A stretch of DNA of 36,346 nucleotides from Candidatus Gastranaerophilales bacterium (GTDB lineage: Bacteria > Cyanobacteriota > Vampirovibrionia > Gastranaerophilales > Gastranaerophilaceae). Each line of letters opens with the position of its first letter. Positions within the stretch are counted from its first letter, which is position 1. The DNA lies in assembly GCA_944325815.1 (NCBI GenBank), contig CALVBV010000008.1, positions 1 through 36,346 of the forward strand. Direction: 5' to 3'. Under the pieces are notes generated by a model that searched no databases, was not told the DNA's origin, and worked only from the letters and a program-made list of their open reading frames with translations. The translations under genes were made by a program, and so were the position numbers. Shown here one piece after another: positions 16,215-24,339 of this stretch.

Positions 16215-16635
16215 AAGAAAGAAGCAGTCAAATAAAACGATTCATTTTATTGTAACTTTTCTCTTGATGGCGACAGGCGCTTATTACTTTTGGTTGAGTA
16301 ATGTGCCGCAAAAATGGTATGAGCCTCAGACAATGCGTCCTAATCAGGTTGAATCTTATTATGTAGACCAGTGGTGTACATCAGATTTTGGACGCAAAGA
16401 AGCTGTTTTGTGGGATTTAACCAGAGTTGATTGTTTGAGTAAAGATTATGCAATAGAATTTGACTTTGCTAAAAAGTGGGCAGAAAGCGTCGGTCAGTCG
16501 TTGTATTACTCTAAGATGACAGGCAAATCCCCTGCGGTTGTTCTTATTTTAACCAATATTACAGATTATCGATACGTAAAGCGTGTTGAAAGGCTTAATC
16601 AAAATATAAAGATTTTTCTTGTAAAAGCCTATTAA
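16207..16635 (+). CDS. Membrane-anchored protein with PD-(D/E)XK nuclease-like region
   Basis: The 142-residue protein has a basic N-terminus (MARRKKQ) and one membrane segment (about residues 13-31), then an outward-facing domain. The core reads EAVLWDLTRVDCLS, YAIEFDFAKKWAESVGQSLYYSKMTGK and AVVLILTN. This order (Asp, then E-x-D/K, then a Q-helix and a hydrophobic strand) resembles the restriction-endonuclease-like fold of small conserved bacterial proteins; activity is not established. ATG 16207 is chosen over an in-frame TTG at 16201. It overlaps the decarboxylase stop by 8 bases, so the two are probably co-translated. Its end overlaps the convergent 65-residue gene by 4 bases. Confidence 0.75.
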   Translation: MARRKKQSNKTIHFIVTFLLMATGAYYFWLSNVPQKWYEPQTMRPNQVESYYVDQWCTSDFGRKEAVLWDLTRVDCLSKDYAIEFDFAKKWAESVGQSLYYSKMTGKSPAVVLILTNITDYRYVKRVERLNQNIKIFLVKAY

Positions 16636-16829
16636 CCGCGTTTAACCACAGTTGCAATCAGTTCGCCATAGCTGTTAAAGCAGCCGTTTGTTTCTTTTAT
16701 TTCATAAGAAACTTCGCTATCAGCTTCTTTTTCTTTTTGTGCAAACGCAACAGCGCTATCCAGATCTTTAAATTCTTGAGCCATTTCCGGTTCAAAATAT
16801 GATGGTTTATCAATATAAACTTGGTACAT
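16632..16829 (-). CDS. Small protein of unknown function
   Basis: This 65-residue soluble-looking protein is acidic, with MYQVYIDKPSYF at the start and AVAFAQKEKEADSEVSYEIKE in the middle. The helix-then-strand pattern suggests a compact alpha/beta fold. I do not recognise the family. It is supported as a gene by a strong GGAGGG site 7-8 bases before the ATG and by a TATAAT (16845-16850) just upstream. A TTGACT further up (16873-16878) fits a TAGAGT -10 at 17 bases. Confidence 0.7.
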   Translation of the reverse strand: MYQVYIDKPSYFEPEMAQEFKDLDSAVAFAQKEKEADSEVSYEIKETNGCFNSYGELIATVVKRG

Positions 16830-16934
16830 AACAAATTCCCTCCAATTATACTCTAGGACGGATTAGAAGATTAGTCAAGAATTATAAAATCATTGTAAAA
16901 ATTATTCTCAAGTAGGGTTTACAAGTATATAACA

Positions 16935-16962
16935 TTGAGTTAAAATGTATACGAGATATAAA
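16935..16962 (+). promoter_or_regulatory. Possible promoter of the two-helix membrane protein gene
   Basis: TTGAGT (16935-16940) and TATAAA (16957-16962) are 16 bases apart. The implied start near 16969 lies after the ATG at 16945, favouring the ATG at 16981. Confidence 0.4.
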
Positions 16963-16980
16963 GAAAGTGTGTGTGTGATT

Positions 16981-17409
16981 ATGATTCAACCTGTCAATGC
17001 CTTAGCCCCTAAGGTATTTTTCAAGGGGCAGTTCAATGATTACGAAAATCCTGTAAGCAGAAAAACAGAGAGACGGCTTGCCCTGCTTAATGCCGGCGGG
17101 ATTTCTGCCGTTATTGGCGCCGTGACCACCGCGATTACAAGAAGCTATACCTCTTCCTGGAAAAGTGCAAGCATATTCGGAGTCGGCGCAGGTATTATTT
17201 CTATGCTGTTTTTAGCACCAAGATTTTTGTACAAATCAGGAATTGATGCTTACGCAAAACAAAAAGAGATGGATGTTTTCACAAGAGAAAAAGAGGTTCA
17301 AAAAAAGCTTCTCGGCGATGTAAATGAAGCTATTGAGATTCATAGCACAGATTTAGGCTCAAAATTAGAAAACTATTCCAAGTCTGTTGCCAGAAAAACA
17401 GTAGTCTAG
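16981..17409 (+). CDS. Small membrane protein with lineage-type F-K-G N-terminus, unknown function
   Basis: The 142-residue protein starts MIQPVNALAPKVFFKGQ, a short Pro/Asn-rich leader ending in FKG like another small gene at 20097. Two membrane segments follow (LNAGGISAVIGAVTTAIT and SIFGVGAGIISMLFLAP), then a charged helical tail. The frame is open from an ATG at 16945, but a promoter-like pair predicts a start after that codon, and the leader motif begins at 16981, so 16981 is preferred. No clear ribosome-binding site is visible. The last 4 bases overlap the convergent gene. Function unknown. Confidence 0.68.
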   Translation: MIQPVNALAPKVFFKGQFNDYENPVSRKTERRLALLNAGGISAVIGAVTTAITRSYTSSWKSASIFGVGAGIISMLFLAPRFLYKSGIDAYAKQKEMDVFTREKEVQKKLLGDVNEAIEIHSTDLGSKLENYSKSVARKTVV

Positions 17410-17843
17410 TCCATCGGAGAATGCTTGCCAAAACCAAATCCTTCTTTCATAACGGTATAAACGCCGTAACCGGCAAGCCCCCAGGCACCGAGTTTGGCGA
17501 AGAAACCTTTGCCTGCAAGAGCGAGTGATGCAAAAGAGGCCGGGATTATATTGTCTGCAAGAGATTCCAAAACGCCTTCCGCAAAACCCTTAATCCGTCC
17601 AAATATTGACCAAATCGGACTGTCCATTCGAAAATCTTTTACTTTTTTCTGAACAGCTTCCTTGCTAGGATTTTCAAAACTAAGTGTTCTTGTTGCGGAA
17701 TGAACTCTTATAAAATGGTCTGCAGTCTCCAGCTGGGAAATGCGTCTTGATGTGTCCTTGCCAACAGTATAGGCGTCGTAAACTACGGCGCTTAATCCTG
17801 CAATCCCTGCAGTTTTACATACTATTTTGGCTAAGGTTCCCAT
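17406..17843 (-). CDS. Protein of unknown function with hydrophobic helices
   Basis: The 145-residue protein has a hydrophobic N-terminus (IVCKTAGIAGLSAVVYDAYTVGKDTSRR) and a second Gly/Ala-rich hydrophobic region near residues 100-130 (ASFASLALAGKGFFAKLGAWGLAGYGVYTVM), with a charged helical middle. It may be membrane-associated. AAGGAAA precedes the ATG. It lies 12 bases downstream of the 309-residue gene in the same direction, so the two form an operon. I do not recognise the family. Confidence 0.72.
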   Translation of the reverse strand: MGTLAKIVCKTAGIAGLSAVVYDAYTVGKDTSRRISQLETADHFIRVHSATRTLSFENPSKEAVQKKVKDFRMDSPIWSIFGRIKGFAEGVLESLADNIIPASFASLALAGKGFFAKLGAWGLAGYGVYTVMKEGFGFGKHSPMD

Positions 17844-17855
17844 ATTTATATTTCC

Positions 17856-18785
17856 TTATTTTTGAGGCTGTTCCGCTTTTTCTTCCTTTACAGCAGGGTT
17901 CGGAATTTCTTTTATTTCCCGTCCGGCTGACATTTTAAGAAGTATGTCTGCTGATTGCAATACATCTTCTTTATCCGAACTCGGATTCTGCTGTATTGTC
18001 TGCAATAAGTGGACGGTATATTCGTTTCCGCTTGCAAGCTGAGAATTAAATGCACTTAATGATGCAATTCTTATTAACTTGGACGGATCCTGAAGCATTT
18101 TATTCAATAATGCGTTCAATGCCGGATCATCAAATCGGGATTTGTCCTCATCCAATCTTGTTAGGATTTCTTTGGATGCCATCAAGCGGATTTCCTGATT
18201 TGGGTTATTCAAATAATTTTCCAGAGATTTGATATATTCATCCGTAAGAGCCACTACATTTTTCTTTTGCTTATTCTCCTCTTCAGCCTTGAGCGCATTT
18301 TCTCGGGCATTTAAATCATCTATAATGTTTTGCGACTTCGTTAAATCTTCCGGCTCATTTGTCACAGGATATTCAGCAGTCTCTTTTTCCACATTTTTAT
18401 CCAAAGTATCCGCAAGAGCCGTTCCGTCATCCGCTGTGGTTTTTATCCCGCTGTCAGTCGTTTGGGTATTCCCATCCTGAGGACTTTTTTGCGGATTAGA
18501 CTGATAGTTATAATTATTCAAATAATACTGCGGAGGATAAGATGCAGGCTGTGACGCCTGTTGAGATAACGCCGGCAATCCCTGTTGGGCGGCAGGTATT
18601 GTCTCATTCGCCATGCCGGAAAGATTTAAGGCCGGCATGTTTCCGGCGGTCAGCGGTTGAGCCGGACAAACTTGAGGACAGATATTTTGTCCGTATATTT
18701 GAGGGGGAAGCCCCGCATTTACGGTTGGATTGGCTATTTGAATCGTTACACCTGAATAGTTAGGATTAAACATCGGATTTGTCAT
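17856..18785 (-). CDS. Pro/Gln/Asn-rich protein with HEAT-like helical C-terminus, unknown function
   Basis: The 309-residue protein has two parts. Residues 1-110 are low complexity, rich in Pro, Gln, Asn and Tyr, starting MTNPMFNPNYSGVTIQIANP, with no signal peptide. After a Thr/Asp-rich linker, residues about 165-290 form helical pairs resembling HEAT repeats: SLENYLNNPNQEIRLMASKEIL, then LLNKMLQDPSKLIRIASLSAF. HEAT-like arrays usually bind other proteins. An AAGGGAAAA site precedes the ATG. It leads a two-gene operon with the 145-residue gene. The name of the family is not known to me. Confidence 0.72.
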   Translation of the reverse strand: MTNPMFNPNYSGVTIQIANPTVNAGLPPQIYGQNICPQVCPAQPLTAGNMPALNLSGMANETIPAAQQGLPALSQQASQPASYPPQYYLNNYNYQSNPQKSPQDGNTQTTDSGIKTTADDGTALADTLDKNVEKETAEYPVTNEPEDLTKSQNIIDDLNARENALKAEEENKQKKNVVALTDEYIKSLENYLNNPNQEIRLMASKEILTRLDEDKSRFDDPALNALLNKMLQDPSKLIRIASLSAFNSQLASGNEYTVHLLQTIQQNPSSDKEDVLQSADILLKMSAGREIKEIPNPAVKEEKAEQPQK

Positions 18786-18840
18786 ACTATTTTCCCTTTT
18801 TTACACACTTACTTATATAAAGTCTATAATAAAACAGAAA

Positions 18841-18869
18841 TTGCCAGTTTTTGATATTTTTGTTACGAT
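18841..18869 (+). promoter_or_regulatory. Predicted extended -10 promoter of the aldolase-like gene
   Basis: TTGCCA (18841-18846), 17 bases and TACGAT (18864-18869), with TG one base upstream of the -10. A CAGAGG ribosome-binding site follows at 18882-18887. Confidence 0.45.
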
Positions 18870-18893
18870 ATGTAAAGAAACAGAGGTTTTTTA

Positions 18894-19742
18894 ATGAGTA
18901 TTAAAGTTTTGGATTGCACATTAAGAGATGGCGCCTATGTGGTTGATTCTTATTTTGGCATTGAACATATAAAAAGGATTATTGAGAATCTTGCTGATGC
19001 GGGAGTTGAGATTATTGAATGCGGATGGCTTAAAAACGGCATTCATAAAGAAGGGACTGTTTTTTACAACACGCCAGAGGATTTTAAATTCAAAAAAACC
19101 GGCGCGAAATACGCATTGATGTTTGATTATGGAAAATATGACATTAACAATTTACCCCAAAACAGCGGAATTATCGATATAATAAGAATCGCCTTCAACA
19201 AAACTAATTTTAGTGAGATTGAGTCGACAGTTGAATCTGTTCAAAATAAGGGGTACGAAGTATTTTTGCAGCCTTCTAATACCATAGAATACACCGACGA
19301 TGAGATAAAAAAACTCTGCGAAATTGCAAATTTATCAAAAGTTGCAGCTATTTATATAGTAGATTCTTTTGGTTCAATGTTTCCTAAAGATTTGGATAGA
19401 GTATGTTCACTATACAGAGAGTTCCTTATACCGGAAATTCAAATCGGATTTCATTCACACAACAGTATTCAACTTTCTTTTGCTCTGTCAATCCAATTTA
19501 TAGACAGAATGAAAAGAGATATTATTGTTGATTCCTCACTCTGCGGAATCGGGCGCGGGGCAGGAAATACAAAAACAGAACTTTTGCTTGAGTATCTTAA
19601 AACCTATAATACAGAGCCTCTTTGGAATACAATAAAAAAAGACATTTTGCCTCTATACAAAGACTATAGCTGGGAATATACACCGGAAAAAGCCCTCAAA
19701 GGTTTAAGAGGGCTTCATCCGAATAGTAAAATTATTCTTTAG
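18894..19742 (+). CDS. HMGL-like (DRE-TIM metallolyase) aldolase-type protein
   Basis: The 282-residue protein belongs to the pyruvate-carboxyltransferase/HMGL-like TIM-barrel superfamily that includes 4-hydroxy-2-oxovalerate aldolase and isopropylmalate synthase. DCTLRDGAYV at residues 6-15 supplies the DRE Arg/Asp. GFHSHNS near residue 185 supplies the metal-binding His pair, and CGIGRGAGNT is a conserved barrel loop. It is shorter than multi-domain synthases and has only the catalytic barrel, so the substrate cannot be assigned; related free-standing proteins occur in surface-sugar clusters. Near its 3' end AAGCCCTC (19690-19697) and GAGGGCTT (19708-19715) can form a hairpin inside the coding region. 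The stop overlaps the convergent gene by 11 bases. Confidence 0.83.
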   Translation: MSIKVLDCTLRDGAYVVDSYFGIEHIKRIIENLADAGVEIIECGWLKNGIHKEGTVFYNTPEDFKFKKTGAKYALMFDYGKYDINNLPQNSGIIDIIRIAFNKTNFSEIESTVESVQNKGYEVFLQPSNTIEYTDDEIKKLCEIANLSKVAAIYIVDSFGSMFPKDLDRVCSLYREFLIPEIQIGFHSHNSIQLSFALSIQFIDRMKRDIIVDSSLCGIGRGAGNTKTELLLEYLKTYNTEPLWNTIKKDILPLYKDYSWEYTPEKALKGLRGLHPNSKIIL

Positions 19743-20097
19743 GTTCTTTAAACTCGTGAGTGATTTTAAAATTAGGTGATTCAATAACCGACTTTCCGTT
19801 TTCGCGCAAATAAGATGCTGAATATTTATCAGCAGCCGGCATTTCTAATTCTTTTACCGGTTTATTTTTAAGTGTATCAGCATAAAATTTTACGCATCCT
19901 TTCAGCTGTTCCAGACACTTTGAAGCCGAAGGGACTTCTACGATACGATTGTTTGCAATACTCATAAACTTATTAAGTAGAACAGTATCTGTCTGTGCAT
20001 CGGTAACGACTTTGTTTACAACACCCGTTTTAAGATTGTTTACTGTAACAAGTCCTTTAAATGATTCTTTTCTGCAATTGATTGGTGTAATATTCAT
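19732..20097 (-). CDS. Small protein with lineage-type F-K-G N-terminus, unknown function
   Basis: This 121-residue protein starts MNITPINCRKESFKGLVTV, matching the short leader plus F-K-G pattern seen at 16981. The rest is mixed alpha/beta and hydrophilic, with two Cys near residues 60-68 and no membrane segment. AAGGAG precedes the ATG at good spacing, which supports the start. I do not recognise a family. Its 3' end overlaps the aldolase-like gene by 11 bases in convergent orientation. Confidence 0.74.
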   Translation of the reverse strand: MNITPINCRKESFKGLVTVNNLKTGVVNKVVTDAQTDTVLLNKFMSIANNRIVEVPSASKCLEQLKGCVKFYADTLKNKPVKELEMPAADKYSASYLRENGKSVIESPNFKITHEFKEPKE

Positions 20098-20194
20098 AAT
20101 TAAACTCCTTAACCTTCTTTGATAATAAACCGGATAAAGATTTTTTTTGCGCTTTTCTTTACATTTTTTTACAAAAAAGAGCCGATGAGAAAAG

Positions 20195-20227
20195 TTTACC
20201 CCTATTTACCCCGATTTACCCCCCCCC
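20195..20227 (-). repeat. TTTACCCC triplicate ending in a nine-base C run; potential G-quadruplex on the minus strand
   Basis: TTTACCCC occurs three times at 10-base steps, the last extended to nine C (20219-20227). On the minus strand, directly after the surE stop, this gives G9, G4 and G4 runs separated by 6-base loops, enough for a four-tract quadruplex in the surE transcript. Confidence 0.7.
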
Positions 20228-20229
20228 TT

Positions 20230-21024
20230 CTAGGACCACCAGTTGCAAAGATTTTCACGACAAAGATCTGTTTCCAGCTCTTTGATAATATTAGTTCTTG
20301 TCATCTCGTAAGTTACCGGAGTTATAGAAATTTTATTATTACGTACTGCGGCAATATCAGTTGAAGCATCTTCAGGCTCATTAATCAACTCTCCTGCCAT
20401 CCAGTAGTAAACCTTGCCTCTCGGGTCAATTCTTTTTTCGTACGCGTCGGTAAACATTCTGCTTCCGAGCTCTGTTGCCGCAACACCGCCGATATCCTCT
20501 TTATCAAGCCCCGGGACATTAATATTAAGAATGGTTTTAGACGGAAACTTTTTCATATCAAGCTTGGGCAGTAAATCCGCAATAAATTCTGCTGATACTT
20601 TAAAAGCTTCATATTCCGTATTCATACTTGCAAGAGATGTTGCAATGCTCGGGTATCCCATCATAGCACCTTCCATGGCGCAGCTTACTGTGCCGGAATA
20701 AAGAATATCCGCACCGAGATTTGGGCCGTGGTTTATGCCGGATATAACCAAATCCGGAAGTTCTTCTCTGGATAAAATTGCATTAATTGCAAGCTTAACG
20801 CAGTCTCCCGGGGTTCCGGTTGTCATCCAGCAGCGTCTGGCGCCGTATTTAGCATCAACCTCTTCCACCCTAAGCGGAGTTTGCAGTGTCAATGAATGAC
20901 CTGCGGCACTTCTTTCTCTGTCAGGCGCCACTACATATACGTCATGGCAGGGGGATAATGCTTCTATTAGGGCCCTTATACCGTTTGCAAGTATGCCGTC
21001 ATCATTTGAGATTAATATTTTCAT
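20230..21024 (-). CDS. surE: 5'-nucleotidase / phosphatase SurE
   Basis: SurE is a metal-dependent phosphatase acting on nucleoside monophosphates, linked to stress and stationary survival in other bacteria. The 264-residue protein opens with MKILISNDDG, whose Asp8-Asp9 bind metal. APDRERSAAGHSLT and SGINHGPNLGADILYSGTVSAA-type sequence (SGINHGPNLG near residue 100, then YSGTVSCAMEG) follow, all family signatures. Length is normal. It begins 12 bases after the stop of the M16 peptidase gene in the same direction, so the two form an operon. A run of G tracts follows the stop instead of a standard terminator. Confidence 0.95.
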   Translation of the reverse strand: MKILISNDDGILANGIRALIEALSPCHDVYVVAPDRERSAAGHSLTLQTPLRVEEVDAKYGARRCWMTTGTPGDCVKLAINAILSREELPDLVISGINHGPNLGADILYSGTVSCAMEGAMMGYPSIATSLASMNTEYEAFKVSAEFIADLLPKLDMKKFPSKTILNINVPGLDKEDIGGVAATELGSRMFTDAYEKRIDPRGKVYYWMAGELINEPEDASTDIAAVRNNKISITPVTYEMTRTNIIKELETDLCRENLCNWWS

Positions 21025-21036
21025 ATTCAGCCTTTC

Positions 21037-23607
21037 TTATTTTTTAACTTCCGATTGAACAAGGTTATTGGTAAAATACTTATTTGCAACCCGAATTATA
21101 TCAGAAGCTGTAACCCCGTCAATCATTTTTGTGTACTTATCAAGAAAATCATACCCGAATCCCATTGCTTCAAATATACCGATATTTGAAGCTTTTTCCG
21201 AATTTGTTTCCATTGCTATGATAAATCCGCCTTTTAATCTGTCTTTTGCATCTTTGAGTTCACTATCCGATACAAATTCCATCTTGAGGCGTTCAATTTC
21301 TTTTAAAATTTTGGATTTTGAATACTCTAAAGTATCAGGATTTGTGCCAATATAGGCCATAAATGTTCCGCCGAGTTTCTTGGGTGAATAACTTGAGCCA
21401 AGCTGGTAAGCAAGCCCGTCTTGTTCTCTCAGATTTTTGTATAGTCTTGAACTTAGGCCGGAACCGAGAATTGTATTCATAACTTTTAATGTCACAAAAT
21501 CTTTTACATCAGAGACTCCTGCTGCCTGCCAGCCCATAAATACCCACGCTGTCTGCAGGTCTTTGATATCTTTTGAAACTGTCTTAGGGGAGGTCAGTTT
21601 TGTAACTTTGAAGTTTGAATAGTTTACTTTTGGCTGCTTTTTGTCGCTGAATATTGAGCCGAAAGAATTTATCATTTTTTCGCTGTCAATATTACCGTTA
21701 ACGGAAATAATAATGTTTTTGGAATCAAGAGCCTTGTTGTAGTAATTGACTACATCTTCTCTTTGAACAGAAGGCAGTGATTTTTCTAATATTTTGTTTG
21801 AGTGAGAGTAAACGCTTCCTTCAAATATTGCAGTCTTAAAGTTTTCCAGAGCAACATTCATCGGAATATCCCGGGTTTGTTTGATTCTGTTTAAAATCTC
21901 AGAGCGCTTTTTTTCAAGCTCATAATCATCAAACACGGCATTATTAACTATTTCATCTAAAATATCCAAAGTCTTGTCTATTTGAGCGGTAGTAGTTTGG
22001 ATATCTATTATAAAATAATCTTCGCTGCATCCGGGCTCTATTATTATACCATTTTCATCCAAAATTTGTGCAAGCTCCTGAGCCGAGTATTTTTTTGTTC
22101 CCTTAAGCATTGTACCGGCCATTAAAGTCCCTTCGCCTGCTATATTTTCCAAAAACTCGCCGCCCTGTGCAATTATAGTAATTGCAATTATATCATTATT
22201 CTTATTTTCATTAATCAACAGAGTGCTTCCGTTATCAATTGCGTATTTTGCAGTACCGTTATGCTCGGAAACTTTTTGTGCGGTATGTTTAATTTCCGCC
22301 TTTGTTTCCATCTTTTCCATTGATTTTGGAAGGATTACGGAAACTGCGCTCTTGTTCACGCCGAGATATTTCTGGGCAGCAGCCTTAACTTCTTCTGCCG
22401 TAACATTCTTGATATTATTAACATAATTAGTATAAAAATCAGAACTGTTAGTAAGCGCCATAACGTAACCCAATTCCGTTGAAATATTTGAAGTCGATTC
22501 ACGTGAATAATATGTATCCTGTATAATCATCTGCTTTGCCCTTTGAAGCTCTTCATCTGTTATACCGTACTTTTGAATATAAGCAATCTCTTCAAAAACG
22601 GCCTTTTCCAATTTGTTTAAACTTGTAGGAGTGAAGTTTGCCGAAATATAGAAAATCCCGTCATCTCTGTAGCTTCCGTTAGAAGCGCTTATTGAATACG
22701 CTAAACCTTTCTGCTCTTTTATATCACGATAAAGTTTTGAAGATTTTCCGCCGCCCAAAACTTCAGACAAAACATCCAGCGCGTAAGTGTCTTTATCAGA
22801 GATATCTGCACCTCTAAAACCTATCATAATATAACCGGATTGAGTGTCAGTGTAGTCAATCTTGCGCTTTTGGGTTTGAAGCTGATGTTCTTTTCTGAAA
22901 TTCTTTTTAACAGGCTTTTTGTATTCCTGATTAAAGCACTGCTGAACCTTTGCTACAGCCTTTGCAGTATCAACATCACCGACAATAAGGGTTACCATAT
23001 TAGACGGTGCATAGTAATTGTTAAAATAATCTAAAATCTCTTCACGCCTGATTGTACCAATAATATCTTCCGTACCTATAACCTTGCGTTTGTAAGGATG
23101 TGTTGTATACATCATATCATTCAAGTTATCATAGACCTTTTTAGCAGGTGTGTTGCCGTCTTTTGCAATCTCCTCCAGCACGACTTTGCGTTCTTTTTCA
23201 AGTTCTTTGCGCGGAATCTGTGGGTGAAGAAGCATATCTGAATGCAATTCCATTGCAGTATCAAAATATTCAGACGGAATTGTTATATAATAATGCGTAA
23301 AATCCTTGCTTGTCGCAGCATTCACAATAGCACCCTTTGATTCCAAGATTCTATCCATATCTCCTGCAGGATGAGCCTTTGTACCTTTGAAAAATAGGTG
23401 CTCAAGAAAATGCGCTACACCATTATTTGCGTCTGTTTCATTTATCGAGCCTGTCTTAATCCAGGTATCAATCGTCACAATAGGATTGTTCTTGATTTCA
23501 TACACAACAACCGTCTGACCGTTCGGAAGCTTTTGGGTCGTAAAATCCACCGCCCATACAGAGGCTGTAAATATCATCATTGCCAATATTAACAAAAATT
23601 TCTTCAT
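21037..23607 (-). CDS. Exported M16-family zinc peptidase, two-module form
   Basis: The 856-residue protein has a signal peptide (MKKFLLILAMMIFTASVWA) and two M16 modules. The first carries the inverted zinc motif H66-F-L-E-H70 in GVAHFLEHLFFKGT, followed by the Glu region EKERKVVLEEIAKDG. The second module, from about residue 440, lacks the motif and is the usual inactive half (SGLSSRLYKNLREQDGLAYQ). M16 enzymes degrade peptides held in a closed chamber; this one is probably periplasmic. The frame opens 18 bases earlier, but GAGGGG sits 5 bases before the codon at 23607 and the signal peptide starts there. It leads an operon with surE. A TATAAT at 23628-23633 may be the promoter. Confidence 0.93.
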   Translation of the reverse strand: MKKFLLILAMMIFTASVWAVDFTTQKLPNGQTVVVYEIKNNPIVTIDTWIKTGSINETDANNGVAHFLEHLFFKGTKAHPAGDMDRILESKGAIVNAATSKDFTHYYITIPSEYFDTAMELHSDMLLHPQIPRKELEKERKVVLEEIAKDGNTPAKKVYDNLNDMMYTTHPYKRKVIGTEDIIGTIRREEILDYFNNYYAPSNMVTLIVGDVDTAKAVAKVQQCFNQEYKKPVKKNFRKEHQLQTQKRKIDYTDTQSGYIMIGFRGADISDKDTYALDVLSEVLGGGKSSKLYRDIKEQKGLAYSISASNGSYRDDGIFYISANFTPTSLNKLEKAVFEEIAYIQKYGITDEELQRAKQMIIQDTYYSRESTSNISTELGYVMALTNSSDFYTNYVNNIKNVTAEEVKAAAQKYLGVNKSAVSVILPKSMEKMETKAEIKHTAQKVSEHNGTAKYAIDNGSTLLINENKNNDIIAITIIAQGGEFLENIAGEGTLMAGTMLKGTKKYSAQELAQILDENGIIIEPGCSEDYFIIDIQTTTAQIDKTLDILDEIVNNAVFDDYELEKKRSEILNRIKQTRDIPMNVALENFKTAIFEGSVYSHSNKILEKSLPSVQREDVVNYYNKALDSKNIIISVNGNIDSEKMINSFGSIFSDKKQPKVNYSNFKVTKLTSPKTVSKDIKDLQTAWVFMGWQAAGVSDVKDFVTLKVMNTILGSGLSSRLYKNLREQDGLAYQLGSSYSPKKLGGTFMAYIGTNPDTLEYSKSKILKEIERLKMEFVSDSELKDAKDRLKGGFIIAMETNSEKASNIGIFEAMGFGYDFLDKYTKMIDGVTASDIIRVANKYFTNNLVQSEVKK

Positions 23608-23676
23608 ATAAACCCCTCGTCTCATTTATTATATATACTAATATATTCTAAAAAGTTTTTCCAGCCGTTAATCGTA

Positions 23677-24111
23677 TTAATTTTTATTGTATCTTACAGG
23701 TGTATATACATATTTATAAACACTTTTTGATTTATACTCAACAGGAACAACAACACCTTCCGGCTCAGAGACATCCGCTTTAATCTCTTGTATTTGTTCG
23801 GCGCTGCCGGTTACAGGTTCCTGCAAAACAATCTCTTCTTTTTTAACAGATGCTTGCGGTTCCTTTGGAAGCGCAGCCTGCCTTTTCATCGGTTTAACTG
23901 AAGGTTTAATCTTTACCGGCTCAATTTTCTCCTGCTCTTTGTTTTGCGGTAATTGAACTCCGGAGGTATCTTCTATTCGTTCTTCCGGATTTTCCTTCTG
24001 CGGTTTTTTTTTTTTTTCTGGTTTATGCGGAGTTTTGCATATTAAAACAGCTAAAACAAAGGCTGTAATTGCAGCAAGCAGAACTGTGATAATAAACTTT
24101 TTATTCTTCAT
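23677..24111 (-). CDS. Membrane-anchored Pro/Lys/Glu-rich protein with a 14-base homopolymer
   Basis: The 144-residue protein has one N-terminal membrane segment (about residues 6-25), then a long Lys/Pro/Glu-rich region with no predicted fold, and a Tyr-rich end (VYKYVYTPVRYNKN). The composition recalls the periplasm-spanning linker of TonB-like proteins, but no TonB C-terminal domain is present. Residues 34-37 (KKKK after Glu33) are encoded by 14 consecutive A (24004-24017 on the plus strand as T). Slippage there would shift the frame early and abolish the protein. GAGGG precedes the ATG. A near-consensus promoter lies upstream. Confidence 0.76.
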   Translation of the reverse strand: MKNKKFIITVLLAAITAFVLAVLICKTPHKPEKKKKPQKENPEERIEDTSGVQLPQNKEQEKIEPVKIKPSVKPMKRQAALPKEPQASVKKEEIVLQEPVTGSAEQIQEIKADVSEPEGVVVPVEYKSKSVYKYVYTPVRYNKN

Positions 24112-24140
24112 TTGAAACCCTCATTGGCTCTTGTATTTTT

Positions 24141-24170
24141 ATTGTAGTTTATATTACAAATTATTGTCAA
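24141..24170 (-). promoter_or_regulatory. Predicted sigma-70 promoter of the Pro/Lys-rich gene
   Basis: Minus strand: a perfect TTGACA (24165-24170), 18 bases, then TACAAT (24141-24146). Start is expected near 24134, with a short leader to the ATG at 24111. Confidence 0.6.
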
Positions 24171-24323
24171 CGTATAGATATTTTGTAGGGTTGTACCAGG
24201 CCAACAGGCAGATTTAGACTTTAGAAGAAGTTAATAAATCCACGCACATTACAAGCAGGGATAAATAAAAGTCGAGCAATGACGCTGTGAAATCGAGGCG
24301 GCGCTTATCTTGCCCGGCAATTA

Positions 24324-24339
24324 CCCCCGTTTGCGGGGG
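24324..24339. repeat. Perfect GC hairpin directly after the metalloprotease stop codon
   Basis: CCCCCG, TTTG loop, CGGGGG abuts the stop codon at 24340-24342 with no gap. On the minus strand it is not followed by a T run, so it may stabilise the 3' end of the message rather than act as a standard terminator. Confidence 0.6.

Noticed and set aside
19690-19715. Terminator inside the aldolase-like gene
   Set aside because: The 8-bp stem has a 10-base loop and no T run, and the reading frame continues through it.
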